The notes beneath the pieces were generated by a model. That model was not told the origin of the DNA. It did not search any database and was given only the letters and a program-made list of their open reading frames with translations. Positions 18,723-27,597 of a stretch of DNA of 41,301 nucleotides are shown one piece after another. Where the stretch lies: positions 1 through 41,301 of the forward strand of contig MGYJ01000098.1 in NCBI GenBank assembly GCA_001801685.1, written 5' to 3'. The stretch comes from Gammaproteobacteria bacterium RIFCSPHIGHO2_12_FULL_63_22 (GTDB lineage Bacteria > Pseudomonadota > Gammaproteobacteria > Xanthomonadales > Xanthomonadaceae). Position 1 is the stretch's first letter, and the number at the start of each line of letters is the position of its first letter. Both the position numbers and the translations under genes were made by a program.

Positions 18723-19109
18723 TTACCGGGCTGCGACGCCGCTGATTTTCTCTGCCGTTCGCAGCCCGCCAAGGCCGAGCATCCCGAGCAGCAACGGCAT
18801 CATTTCAGACATATCGGCCGGTGAAAGGGAAACCGGATGGCCGGCGATCAGCATCGCCGCTTTGGCGATCGGCAGTCCTACCCAATTCCACGCGCAGCCG
18901 GCACCGCATATCCAGCCGATAGCCGGCCGCCAGCCCGAAACAAATACCGACGGATTCCCGGCCTCTACCTTGTTGATGTCGGTCTGCGCCTGAATCAGCG
19001 CGAGGCTCGCGGCAAGCTGGTTTTTCTCGGATTCCGTCTTGTCCGGGAAAAACATGCCGATGATTCCCTTGGCCGCCTCTGCTGCTGTGCCGATGCCGGT
19101 GATGTCCAT
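18723..19109 (-). CDS. Holin, three-TM superfamily
   Basis: A 128-residue protein with AGGGGA before the ATG at 19109, which overlaps the endolysin stop (TGATG). The SGWRPAIGWICGAGCAWNWVGLPIAKA and MMPLLLGMLGLGGLRTAEK segments match the phage three-transmembrane holin family, whose members carry a WRP motif before the first helix. It would form the membrane holes that release the endolysin encoded immediately upstream. Last gene of the late operon. Confidence 0.85.
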   Translation of the reverse strand: MDITGIGTAAEAAKGIIGMFFPDKTESEKNQLAASLALIQAQTDINKVEAGNPSVFVSGWRPAIGWICGAGCAWNWVGLPIAKAAMLIAGHPVSLSPADMSEMMPLLLGMLGLGGLRTAEKISGVAAR

Positions 19110-19552
19110 CACGCAATCCCCTTCGTGTAGGTCGTCGGCCCATTGCCGAAATGTGCCGTCAATACCTCGTAGCGCGGCTCGTCCGAGAAGCTGACATGCA
19201 CCCATCGCCCCTCAAGAATCAACTGGTCGAACCCGATCCGCAGCTTGCTTTCCACAAGAACGCGAGCGACGTCGGCGGGGGTGCCAAATTGCGGGCAGGT
19301 GAAATCCGCCGCTAGCCCTTGCATGTGAGCGCTGGACTTGCTGCCGCCGATGGCGGAATTGAGCTTGGCGCAGCGGTAGCCGCTGGAGACATGAACGGGC
19401 ACGGCCAGAACAGCGCGCACCCCTTCAAGCCCCGCCGCGAGCATTCCAATGTTCGCGAGCACTTCGGCAGATGGCGTGTTGTCGATTCCATGGCGGATGG
19501 CATAGTCGCTGCGCGTCAGTTCGTCCAGGGTGAAATGCTGCGATAGTTGCAT
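19109..19552 (-). CDS. Endolysin, M15-type peptidase
   Basis: A 147-residue zinc peptidase of the M15 family, starting at 19552 with GAGAGG upstream. Motifs: LSQHFTLDELTRSDYA near the N-terminus, SGYRCAKLNSAIGGSKSSAHMQGLAADF (SxxxH....D zinc ligands, about 69-97) and WVHVSF (the final His ligand). It cleaves peptidoglycan cross-links at lysis. No signal peptide, so it depends on the neighbouring holin. Confidence 0.9.
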   Translation of the reverse strand: MQLSQHFTLDELTRSDYAIRHGIDNTPSAEVLANIGMLAAGLEGVRAVLAVPVHVSSGYRCAKLNSAIGGSKSSAHMQGLAADFTCPQFGTPADVARVLVESKLRIGFDQLILEGRWVHVSFSDEPRYEVLTAHFGNGPTTYTKGIA

Positions 19553-19557
19553 GGCGA

Positions 19558-19668
19558 TTAACCTCTCGTCCCGCTCGTCGGCGTCGGCATCCACGGCGGC
19601 AATGCCGGCGGCGCGGCCTTCTTCTGTTGTGCCAGAATGGCCTGGATGATGGCCTCCATTGGACTCAT
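19558..19668 (-). CDS. Small Pro-rich ORF in lysis cluster, 36 aa
   Basis: A 36-residue ORF (SPMEAIIQAILAQQKKAAPPALPPWMPTP...) whose ATG overlaps the stop of the membrane protein upstream (ATGA) and whose stop is five bases before the endolysin start. The tight coupling suggests it is translated. It lacks a signal peptide or lipobox, so it is not an Rz1-type spanin. Function unknown. Confidence 0.5.
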   Translation of the reverse strand: MSPMEAIIQAILAQQKKAAPPALPPWMPTPTSGTRG

Positions 19669-19904
19669 GTCCCCGCCTTAAATCCTGGATACGTGTCCAT
19701 GCAACGGGTTTCGACGACAGTGACGCGCCTGTCGATGCCGCTGATGCGAGTGTGAAGCTCGCTGGCCATGCTGGTCAGGCTATTCGACATCTCGTCGACC
19801 TTGTTGTAGATGCGATTTCCGAGCCACCCGAGGATGGCGCAGAGTAGGCCGAACATCGCGGCGACTAGGGATGCCGCGAGGGCAAGAAGCATGGTTTCGT
19901 TCAT
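19665..19904 (-). CDS. Membrane-anchored coiled-coil protein of lysis cluster
   Basis: A 79-residue protein starting at 19904 with AAGGAAG upstream. Residues 4-30 (TMLLALAASLVAAMFGLLCAILGWLG) form one N-terminal transmembrane helix, followed by an amphipathic coiled coil (IYNKVDEMSNSLTSMASELHTRISGIDRRVTVVE). This layout occurs in spanin- or holin-accessory proteins, but neither can be confirmed. Placed between the esterase and endolysin genes. Confidence 0.65.
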   Translation of the reverse strand: MNETMLLALAASLVAAMFGLLCAILGWLGNRIYNKVDEMSNSLTSMASELHTRISGIDRRVTVVETRCMDTYPGFKAGT

Positions 19905-19938
19905 GTTTATTCTTCCTTTTGTGTATCGAAATCTTGCC

Positions 19939-20610
19939 CTACGTGTTCGCCTCGCGCATCTGCGCCTGGATTTCCGGCAGTTGGTCGTACAGCCAGGCAA
20001 TGTTCTTGTTGATCGGCGTCAGCGGATAGCGCTGCATCAGGGCCATATAAACCGCCGAGGCGATCCAGTTCTTGCCGGAGTTCGTCGGATGCAGCGTGTC
20101 GTAGGTATAGCCGAGGTCGTAGAGCTTGCCCAGCCCGATGGAAAACGACTCGTCAGTAATCTGCGCATACACGGCATCGATGGCGGCAGAATCGGCCAGT
20201 GAGACGGAACAGTTCATCCCCAGCACGCCCGGCGCAATCGTGAAGTTCTGCTTCAAGAACGTGACGCGCGTTCCGTCCATCTCCACGAGCGCGAGCGAAT
20301 TCTTGAACTGCTGGAATTCTGCGGCGGCGTTCGGGTTCCAGCGGTCATTGACGCCGAGCATGACGAGCAAGTGATTGTAGAACCCGCCGCCCATCATCGC
20401 TTGCACGGGCGGATTCGCATTCCCGATCAGGAACCCCGCCGTCGGCGTGTGCGCAGTTTTCCAAGTTAGGCCGGGGAGACTGTAGTTGTCGATCTGCCAG
20501 CCCTGCACGCCACCGTCGCGAATCTTGGCTTCCAGCAGTTGCGGCCACGAAGCGGAAGACGCCCCGTTGTTCTGGGTGCTGATCGAATCTCCGATGACTG
20601 CGACTCTCAT
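19939..20610 (-). CDS. SGNH/GDSL-type hydrolase of the virion
   Basis: A 223-residue SGNH hydrolase beginning at the ATG at 20610 (overlap ATGA). Block I GDSIS (7-11, catalytic Ser), an Asn/Gly-containing block III LGVNDRW (about 88-94) and block V DTLHPTNSG (Asp and His) are all present, so the active site is complete. In phages such esterases sit on tail fibres or spikes and remove acetyl groups from surface polysaccharides. Located just after the fibre genes, consistent with that. Confidence 0.85.
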   Translation of the reverse strand: MRVAVIGDSISTQNNGASSASWPQLLEAKIRDGGVQGWQIDNYSLPGLTWKTAHTPTAGFLIGNANPPVQAMMGGGFYNHLLVMLGVNDRWNPNAAAEFQQFKNSLALVEMDGTRVTFLKQNFTIAPGVLGMNCSVSLADSAAIDAVYAQITDESFSIGLGKLYDLGYTYDTLHPTNSGKNWIASAVYMALMQRYPLTPINKNIAWLYDQLPEIQAQMREANT

Positions 20611-20852
20611 TTCAGCGCCGCCAGTTCTGCCCGCAGGGCGAGGGCTTGAGTATTGAGCGACGCGAGCCAAGTCGTATTGCCAAGCGCAGCCTCCCGGCGC
20701 GCGCGCGGGCTGTCGGATTTCTGGTCAATCTCGGCCAGGGCCGAGATGATTTCGTCGCGCCGCGTCGGAACGATCGGGCGATGGATGACGCTCGACACCA
20801 GCACATCGCCGTCCCAGGTTTCGAGGTATTCGCCGTTCTGGATTTGAGCCAT
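20607..20852 (-). CDS. Hypothetical tail-associated protein, 81 aa
   Basis: An 81-residue protein whose stop overlaps the esterase start by ATGA. The N-terminus (AQIQNGEYLETWDGDVLVSSVIHRPIVPT) resembles short phage proteins between fibre genes, followed by a helical region (RRDEIISALAEIDQK) and a C-terminal coiled segment (LNTQALALRAELAALK). Probably a small fibre assembly or connector protein; not confirmed. Confidence 0.65.
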   Translation of the reverse strand: MAQIQNGEYLETWDGDVLVSSVIHRPIVPTRRDEIISALAEIDQKSDSPRARREAALGNTTWLASLNTQALALRAELAALK

Positions 20853-20854
20853 GG

Positions 20855-21340
20855 TTAATTTGTCCTGTAGCGCATGAATACGTTGAACTTGTCAGTCTCC
20901 GTGACGCTGGATGCGATCTCGATCAGGCATGACGAGACGAACCCAATCTCATCGAAAACCGCGATTGGGTTGCTCGTGGCATTGAACATCGCCCCGATTG
21001 GATAGCCGCCCAGATCGGTGGTGACAATGGCGGCTGACGTTGCATCGGACACGACAACCCCGTCCAGCGTGATCTTTATTCGCATCGTCCGGCTTGTCGT
21101 ATCGACACACGTCAGCCCGAAGAAATTGAGCGCGCCCGATCCCGTTACCGTCAGCGCCGTCTTCAGCGTATTGGCAGTCATTGCCCCAGACAACGATGCA
21201 AGGATGCCGTAGCTTTTGTGCTGCGCGACTGTCGTGGTTTGCGATGCCAGACTCCATGCACTCGCGAAAAAGTTCTGCAATACCGCTGGCGTCCGGCCGC
21301 GCGGGTCTGCCCCGATCAGTGCCGATTGAACTCCGCTCAT
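20855..21340 (-). CDS. Hypothetical virion protein, fibre region
   Basis: A 161-residue protein starting at 21340 (ATGA overlap with the fibre gene). Largely beta-stranded with Thr/Ser/Ala-rich repeats and a TMRIKITLDGVVV strand, resembling the base-binding or knob parts of tail fibres. No specific family recognised. Its place between two fibre-type genes supports a host-binding role. Confidence 0.6.
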   Translation of the reverse strand: MSGVQSALIGADPRGRTPAVLQNFFASAWSLASQTTTVAQHKSYGILASLSGAMTANTLKTALTVTGSGALNFFGLTCVDTTSRTMRIKITLDGVVVSDATSAAIVTTDLGGYPIGAMFNATSNPIAVFDEIGFVSSCLIEIASSVTETDKFNVFMRYRTN

Positions 21341-22443
21341 AGCATCACCCACTTGGAAAGAGTTGAGGAATAAATCACATGCAGCGGCGCGCCGAGATTC
21401 AGCGTGATAACACCGGTCGCAGTCCCATTTGGACCACGCACCGTGTCAGAACCAAAGTCGAGCGTATTGGTGAATAGCCCATTCACCGGTACGACTTCGA
21501 ATTCCGCTCCGTCGGCCGCAGTCGGCGCGGTGACGGCAGTAGCCGCCACATTGCTGAGTAGATAGCGCGTCCCTGTGCTCGCCGTCTGCGTGGTTCCGGA
21601 GACGACCGTCGTCGTCAGCCCACTCGGCGGCGGGTAGGGATTCAGCAGTTCCCAGCGCGTGTTCGCCAGGTTGTATTCGAGCAGCGCCACGAAACCGGCG
21701 GCGGGGATACTGCCGGCGAGCAGCACTTGGCCGCCCCCGCGCGTGATGGTGCGGGCGGTCAGGCCATTGGGAGCGAAGGTCGGGGCGGTGCTGGTGTTGG
21801 CACCGGCACAGACGACCGCCACGAGGGTTTGATCCGCCAGCGCAATCGCCGGGCTAAAGGTCGCCGTGATGGCGTCGACCGTACCCCCTGCGGTGGCCAC
21901 CAGAATGCTTCGCGGCAGCGCCCCCAGCGGCGTCAGTTGAAACGCGGCACCGTCGTAGGTTACTTCGTACCAGAGGCTCGCCTGGATGTCGCCAGCGGCC
22001 AGCGCGGCCCCGCGCAATTGAATCGCCTTCGTCGCCAGCGCCGAGACCGCCAGCGTCGTTGCGCCGGTATTTGCCGCCGCGCCCGCCTTGAAGCGGAACG
22101 TCTGCCCGGCAGCATAGGCAGTGATGGCTGGCGTCAGCGTCAGCGTCAGCGCATCGGCTGTGCCGCCGGCCGTGCCGCCCCACTGGAAGGAACTGTCCTG
22201 CACCTGTCCGGTAGCGGCATAGTCGGTGCGATTAACGGCGTTGCCCACCCCGGTATGACGGTAGGTGGCCATCGCCTGGTTGCCGGTGATCGTCGTCTGT
22301 CCGTCGGCTGAGACGCTTCCGGTTAAAGCATCGGCGACGTCGTTGATCGTCGTATTGAACTTCGCCGCCTCGATCAGCGTTTCGGCGACGGCCGGGAAGG
22401 ATGCTCCTGGCGGCGTGTAGACGCCTGATCCATTGCGGCTCAT
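21337..22443 (-). CDS. Tail fibre protein
   Basis: A 368-residue protein. The N-terminus (SRNGSGVYTPPGASFPAVAETLIEAAKFN) is a virion-anchoring motif seen in many phage fibres, and the rest is a beta-rich shaft with repeated Ala/Thr/Gly stretches (ITAYAAGQTFRFKAGAAANTGATTLAV) ending in a globular tip (VITLNLGAPLHVIYSSTLSKWVML). It would recognise the host surface. Overlaps both neighbours by ATGA. Confidence 0.75.
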   Translation of the reverse strand: MSRNGSGVYTPPGASFPAVAETLIEAAKFNTTINDVADALTGSVSADGQTTITGNQAMATYRHTGVGNAVNRTDYAATGQVQDSSFQWGGTAGGTADALTLTLTPAITAYAAGQTFRFKAGAAANTGATTLAVSALATKAIQLRGAALAAGDIQASLWYEVTYDGAAFQLTPLGALPRSILVATAGGTVDAITATFSPAIALADQTLVAVVCAGANTSTAPTFAPNGLTARTITRGGGQVLLAGSIPAAGFVALLEYNLANTRWELLNPYPPPSGLTTTVVSGTTQTASTGTRYLLSNVAATAVTAPTAADGAEFEVVPVNGLFTNTLDFGSDTVRGPNGTATGVITLNLGAPLHVIYSSTLSKWVML

Positions 22444-24620
22444 TGGGTGGCTCCCTGTGATGCTCCGGAGATCGCCGCGCGCTGCGCAATGGCCTCCATG
22501 AGCAGTTGGCGTTCGTTCGGTGTGGCGGCGCGTACCACTTCGGCGAGGCGCTGCGGATCGCGCATCAAGTCTGCGGCGGAAGTCATAATCGCCTTGCCGC
22601 CGCGACCCTCTGCCCGGCTGATGATGGCGTTCACGATCATCGCCGCCCGGTCGAGCATCTGAACCGGGCGAACCGGCTTCTCGAATTCACCCGTGATGCG
22701 CTGAACTTCAGGCATTCCGGCCTTCGCCTGCTGATCGAGCGTCTTGTTGCGGAACATGGCGTCGGCAATCTGCTGGTACTTCGGCGCCGCGTAGGGATCG
22801 GCCTCGGCCAGCGTGCGCGTGCCAGTCCCCATGATCTTCTCGACGGTCTTCGGGTCGTTGCCGGTCGCCAGCCGCTGGAACGCCTTCGGCGCGTTCTGGT
22901 ATAGGTCGAGCGCCTTGCCGCCCAGGGACATGCGGTTGACGCCCGCCATGCCGTCGCTGTACGCCTTCAGGTAATCACGCCATCCGGAGCCGCCGGCCGC
23001 CTCGATGGCGTCGTCAATGAGAGGCTTCAACTCGCCAGCGTACTTGGCGGCCAGCTTCTGCGACTGCTTCGGGTCCATGCCAGCCGTCAGCTTGTCGACG
23101 ACCTCATTCACCCCTTGTTTGCGGATCATGTAGACGTCGTAGGCGTTCGGCGTGCCGCCATTGCGCTCTGCCGCCGCCGTGAACAAGTCCTTGATGCCGC
23201 CGAGCACCTTCTGGTTCATCTCGGAAGCGCGCGGACCTGGCGTGTCTAGCACGCCGTCGATATGGCCGGCGATCTTTGCCGTGTCGAGCGGCTTCAGGCC
23301 GTGCGCTTCGAGGCTACCGATCTGGTTCTCAATGAACCGCGCCTCGGCGCCGCGTTGCAGCGACAGGTCAGCGTTCTGCTGCGCGACACGTTCGGCCCGT
23401 TGCGCCAATTCGTCGGCGTAGGTATAGCGGCCCGGCACCCTCGGCTGTCCTGCTGGCTTGAAAGTGTTCTGCGCGATGGCGTCGGCGCGACCCCCCGCTG
23501 CCGTGAATCGGCGTACGTCCTGCACGGCATTGGCCGCCTCGGCGCGCTTCGCCGCAGCTGCCGGGCCGAGTTCGGATATCACGTCGCCCGCCGTGTTCGC
23601 TGCGTTCAACTCGGTGCGCATCAACGGAAGCGTCGTGGCGTTTACGCCCTGCTTGAACAGGTCGCGCGTCGCTCCCTGCGCTTCCTTGTTCGCGCCACCG
23701 GCGATATCTTGGAGAATCGACAGGTTGCCCTGGTGCTGCGCATTGGCGATGTCGAGATATTCGCTCGGCCGATGCTTCTCGGCGAGTTTCTGAAATGCTG
23801 AGAATTCGGCGCTTCCAGCCGACACGGCGGCTTGTCCTGCCGTCTCACCGGCCGCCGCGTTGTCGAGTCCGCGCAACACCGCATCGGTTCGATTCCCGGC
23901 GACGATCGGCACCAGCCGCCCGACGGATCGATCCGCGCCCGAAGTCTTGCCTTGCAGGGACTGCGGAAGCAGTTTGCGCGCACGCTCCTGAATCACTTGC
24001 GGCAGTAGTGCGGCGGCATCCATCTTCGGCAGCATCGGCCCGACGATATTGCGCGCGCCCGCGCCGGCCGCCTTCAGGGCCTCTATACCGACGCCGGCGA
24101 CAGCGCCACCCAGGGCGCCGGCCTCGACGTTGGCTTTGGTGTCTCCCGGCGTCAGGAATCCCATAGCGCCGCCGCCGACGGCACCCGAGCCCATGTTCTG
24201 CATCGCCTGCGTCACGCGCGCCAGTCCGGTTGCTCCCTGCGCCACCGGCATTGCTCCGGCGATCGCCAGATTCGGCGGCGAGGCCATTGCGCCACCGACA
24301 TTCGCGGCCGTGCCGATCGCATTTACCCAGCCTGGATAGGCGGCCTTGCCGGCCTCCTCCATCTGCTTCAGCTGCTCGTTGTTGCGCTTCCACGTCGGGT
24401 CGACCTTCTCGGCCACGGCGAGGAACGGAGATGCCACTCCGGTCAGCAGGCGGGTCAGCGGGTTCGCGGCGATCTTCTCGGCGGTTGTCGGCTCTGCTGG
24501 TGCTGCCGCCGGCTTTGGGCCCTGGACATGGGTCGCGTTCGCCCACTTCCAGGCGGTCGTCTCGTCCGGAGCATCAACCTCGTAGGTGCTGCCGCCGACG
24601 TCGACTTCGTAGGTTGCCAT
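22440..24620 (-). CDS. Large internal virion / ejection protein
   Basis: A 726-residue protein. The N-terminal EVDVGGSTYEVDAPDETTAWKWA motif is the short domain often found at the start of virion proteins. A hydrophobic, Gly/Ala-rich membrane-active stretch follows (about 90-185, e.g. GALGGAVAGVGIEALKAAGAGA), then a long helical body. The layout suits a podoviral ejection protein that leaves the capsid to form a channel for DNA. No enzymatic domain recognised. Confidence 0.65.
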   Translation of the reverse strand: MATYEVDVGGSTYEVDAPDETTAWKWANATHVQGPKPAAAPAEPTTAEKIAANPLTRLLTGVASPFLAVAEKVDPTWKRNNEQLKQMEEAGKAAYPGWVNAIGTAANVGGAMASPPNLAIAGAMPVAQGATGLARVTQAMQNMGSGAVGGGAMGFLTPGDTKANVEAGALGGAVAGVGIEALKAAGAGARNIVGPMLPKMDAAALLPQVIQERARKLLPQSLQGKTSGADRSVGRLVPIVAGNRTDAVLRGLDNAAAGETAGQAAVSAGSAEFSAFQKLAEKHRPSEYLDIANAQHQGNLSILQDIAGGANKEAQGATRDLFKQGVNATTLPLMRTELNAANTAGDVISELGPAAAAKRAEAANAVQDVRRFTAAGGRADAIAQNTFKPAGQPRVPGRYTYADELAQRAERVAQQNADLSLQRGAEARFIENQIGSLEAHGLKPLDTAKIAGHIDGVLDTPGPRASEMNQKVLGGIKDLFTAAAERNGGTPNAYDVYMIRKQGVNEVVDKLTAGMDPKQSQKLAAKYAGELKPLIDDAIEAAGGSGWRDYLKAYSDGMAGVNRMSLGGKALDLYQNAPKAFQRLATGNDPKTVEKIMGTGTRTLAEADPYAAPKYQQIADAMFRNKTLDQQAKAGMPEVQRITGEFEKPVRPVQMLDRAAMIVNAIISRAEGRGGKAIMTSAADLMRDPQRLAEVVRAATPNERQLLMEAIAQRAAISGASQGATQ

Positions 24621-25843
24621 TACCGCTTCAGCCTTACCGCGCCGGGGGGCGGGCCGTTACTCGGAGGCGAAGCCGGTGCGCCCCCGCCCTCCATGAAGCC
24701 GCCGGAACCATACTTCTCGGCAATGTTGCTCAGGGCTTGTGTGTTCGCCTCGTAGCCCTTCGTCGGGTCTGTGGCGACAGACAGCCATAGTTTCAGTTCG
24801 GCATTCGAGTCGAGTTGCTTGGCTGACATCCCGGTCGCCTGCATGATCGAACGCAGCAGCAGCGGGCGCGCTTGGGCGATGACATCGCGGTGCTTCTGGT
24901 TCGTGGTGCCACCCATGCTGCCGACTGTCTGCCCGACGCCGGTATTCGCCATCCACGACCCCACGTTCGGCAATACGCCTTTCGCTGTACTCGTGATCCC
25001 TCCGCCTTCGTTGAGCGAGTCCAGTGCAGACTTTAACGTCATGACGTCCTTGTCGACGTCGGTCTTCCCGGCTGCAACTGCTTCGGCCTTCGACCCGGCG
25101 CCGGCCGGCATCTTGCCGACGGCATCCTTGCGCTCGACCAACATTTGCTTGCCATCCGGGCCGACGATGGGCACCAGCGGCTGCACAGCAGCAGGCGCGC
25201 GCATGGCGGCCGTCAGACGAATCATGTCTTGCTTGGCTTCCCTGGCCCGCTGATCTGCCTCGGCGCGGCTGATACGCCCCTCGCGCGCCTGCGCTTCGAT
25301 CTGATCGAGCTTGTCCTGGCCGCGCTGCTCGACCTCCCACCGGCGCTGATCCATCTGCATGGTGCGCGCTGCGTCGGCCTCGTCGTACTTCTGCTGCGCT
25401 CCCGCCGTTACCGCCAGACGCGGAAACTTGCTCTGCGCCATGGCTTCGACGATGGCTTGGCGGCGCTGGTCGGGCGTGGCGGGTACGGCCGGCGTGATCT
25501 GCGGCGGGCCAGCTTGATCGGGCGGCAGGGCATTCACTTGTTCTGGCGTGCCGGCGAGGCGCTGCTGGTACGCCTTGACGGCATCGGCTTCCATCTGGTT
25601 GCGCTGCGTGGCCAGCCCTTTGTCGGCGGTGTCGAGTTCCTTGCCCTGCTGGCCGGCAAAGTAGGCTTGCGCCATCTTGGCGAGCCCCTGCGTCCAACTG
25701 ATCGGCACCGGTGCGCCGCCAGCCTGACCCATCGATTCGAGCGGCTGCTGCGACTGCGCCATCATCGCTTCGGCAATCTTGCGGCGTCGGGCCAGCGCCT
25801 GCGCTTCGGCAGAGAGTTCGGGGATGTCGGCGTAGGGGTCCAT
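24620..25843 (-). CDS. Internal virion protein, helical
   Basis: A 407-residue protein starting at the ATG at 25843, overlapping the previous stop as TGATG. It is rich in Gln, Ala and Arg with long helical/coiled segments (RTMQMDQRRWEVEQRGQDKLDQIEAQAREGRISRAEAD, about 155-195), linkers rich in Pro/Gly and a C-terminal helical domain. It lies between the two other long virion proteins and is probably an ejection or tail protein. No known family certain. Confidence 0.6.
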   Translation of the reverse strand: MDPYADIPELSAEAQALARRRKIAEAMMAQSQQPLESMGQAGGAPVPISWTQGLAKMAQAYFAGQQGKELDTADKGLATQRNQMEADAVKAYQQRLAGTPEQVNALPPDQAGPPQITPAVPATPDQRRQAIVEAMAQSKFPRLAVTAGAQQKYDEADAARTMQMDQRRWEVEQRGQDKLDQIEAQAREGRISRAEADQRAREAKQDMIRLTAAMRAPAAVQPLVPIVGPDGKQMLVERKDAVGKMPAGAGSKAEAVAAGKTDVDKDVMTLKSALDSLNEGGGITSTAKGVLPNVGSWMANTGVGQTVGSMGGTTNQKHRDVIAQARPLLLRSIMQATGMSAKQLDSNAELKLWLSVATDPTKGYEANTQALSNIAEKYGSGGFMEGGGAPASPPSNGPPPGAVRLKR

Positions 25844-27597
25844 CACGCACCCCCGATCATCGCGTAGTCGACCGCATCGTAGCCGCCGATGGTGACGACG
25901 GCCGCCGGCATGACGGCGCGCACTTCATCCGCCATGACGCCAGTCGAATCCTCGCCCCATAGGTAGGTCCACGCGTAGCGCCCGATGCCGAGCGGATGAG
26001 TGCCGATGCGGCGGATGTCGCGCTTCAGGCGGCGATCAGAAAACTTGGGATTTCCAGCCGCCGCTGATCCAATCGAGAATAGCCCGCTCATCATGGCATT
26101 ACTCTGCCCCACCCCTTGCGCATAGGCGTTCTGGTCCCATGCGCCTTGGGCTTGGGCGGCTCCCATGATTGGCGGGGGTGCGACATTGGCCCCGGCTTGG
26201 TAGCCAAGATTCGATGCGAACGGATTCGATACCTGCGAACCGCTCATCAGCGCGTTGATCTCGTTCAGCGGCGTCTGGCGCTGGGCCAGAATCTCGCTGA
26301 TTGACTGGCGCCGTAGATCGGATTCCTGCCCAAACTGCTGCGCCTGCTGGGCGGCCTCCATCTGCGCCACCGTCGCGCCCTGGCCGAATTGCTGCGCTTG
26401 TTGCGCCTGTTCCAGTTGCGACAACGACATGCCCTGACCAAACTGCTGGGCTTGTTGTGCGGCTTGAAGCTGGGACAGTGACATGCCTTGACTGAAGCGC
26501 TGCGCCTGGCGTGCTTGTTCCAGTTGCGCGCTGGCGAGTTGCGCCTGATAGGTTGCCTCGCGCTGCTGGGCGGCCAACTGCGCGGCAGCCTGGTTCTGCT
26601 GAATCTGCTGCCCAGTGGATGCGAGCTTCTGATTGAATTCCTGCCCGGTTCCCGCCAGGCGCTGATTGAATTCCTGCCCCTGTTCGCCCACCGCCTGGGT
26701 GCGCAACCCCATGCCCTGATTGAACGTCAGCGCCGCATCTCCGGTCGTCTCGTTGTAGCCCTGCTGGCGGCGCGACAAGTCCATGGTGAACGCCTGCTGT
26801 GCCGCATTGCCGCCAGCAATCTGGGCCTGCTGCAAGGCATCCGTGCGTTGCCGGTCAAAGCCCTGCATGGCGCGGTCGTAGGCTTCTGTGCCGGGGCGGA
26901 TGCCATTGGCGATAAGATCTGAATTCGACTGATCGCGCGAACGAGCGATGTCGGTATCGACCCGCCCCATCATGGCGTTGATGACCTGCTCGCGGATCGC
27001 GCTCGATTCCTGCGGCATGCCGGGAAGGTTCTGCGCGCCGGTGTAGGCGGTCGGCGCCGTCGGCAGTGAATTCCGATCAAGCGCGTCGGGAGCGCGGAAG
27101 GCCATCGGCGCACCAACGGTCGCCATGCCGACTTCTCGGCCAATCTCCGGCGCTTTTCCAGGGGCCGCATAAACCGTCGGGCTCGCTGTCGAACCGGCAA
27201 ATACCGCCGGGCGCGCGCTTGCCCCGGAATACACGTCGGGCAAATCGCTCGGCCCGGTGTAGGCGGTCGGCAGGGCACCGGCGGTTGATAGATCTAAGTT
27301 CTTGCCGATGACGCCCTGCAACGCAGTGGCACCGGTGACGCCCAGGCCACCGAGCAGCCCCTTGACCTGAACACTATTGTCGTAGAGCGCCTGCTGTTCA
27401 GGCGAAAACGTCTGATTGACCGTGGCCTGATCCTGATCGCCATTGACCCCATAGGTGACGGTCTGCGTCCCGTATGGGTTGATGACGTTCGGATTGGATA
27501 GCTTGGCCGTCGCGCGGGCGGCGTCGATGTTTGCCGCGCCTTGGGCTTGTGCCGCTCCAGCGTAATCAGGGGGCGGCGGCGGGTCCGGTGCACACAT
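25843..27597 (-). CDS. Tail protein with S74-type chaperone C-terminus
   Basis: A 584-residue protein. Residues about 225-450 are a Gln/Ala-rich helical region with a repeated unit of about 18 residues (AAQQAQQFGQGMSLSQL), four to five copies at about 375-445. The C-terminus (KFSDRRLKRDIRRIGTHPLGIGRYAWTYLWG...GVMADEV) has the SDRRLKxDI signature of the S74 intramolecular chaperone/peptidase found at the ends of phage tail spikes. The chaperone normally folds a trimer and is cleaved off. The N-terminus is Pro-rich (PDPPPPPDYAGAAQA). Confidence 0.8.
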   Translation of the reverse strand: MCAPDPPPPPDYAGAAQAQGAANIDAARATAKLSNPNVINPYGTQTVTYGVNGDQDQATVNQTFSPEQQALYDNSVQVKGLLGGLGVTGATALQGVIGKNLDLSTAGALPTAYTGPSDLPDVYSGASARPAVFAGSTASPTVYAAPGKAPEIGREVGMATVGAPMAFRAPDALDRNSLPTAPTAYTGAQNLPGMPQESSAIREQVINAMMGRVDTDIARSRDQSNSDLIANGIRPGTEAYDRAMQGFDRQRTDALQQAQIAGGNAAQQAFTMDLSRRQQGYNETTGDAALTFNQGMGLRTQAVGEQGQEFNQRLAGTGQEFNQKLASTGQQIQQNQAAAQLAAQQREATYQAQLASAQLEQARQAQRFSQGMSLSQLQAAQQAQQFGQGMSLSQLEQAQQAQQFGQGATVAQMEAAQQAQQFGQESDLRRQSISEILAQRQTPLNEINALMSGSQVSNPFASNLGYQAGANVAPPPIMGAAQAQGAWDQNAYAQGVGQSNAMMSGLFSIGSAAAGNPKFSDRRLKRDIRRIGTHPLGIGRYAWTYLWGEDSTGVMADEVRAVMPAAVVTIGGYDAVDYAMIGGA

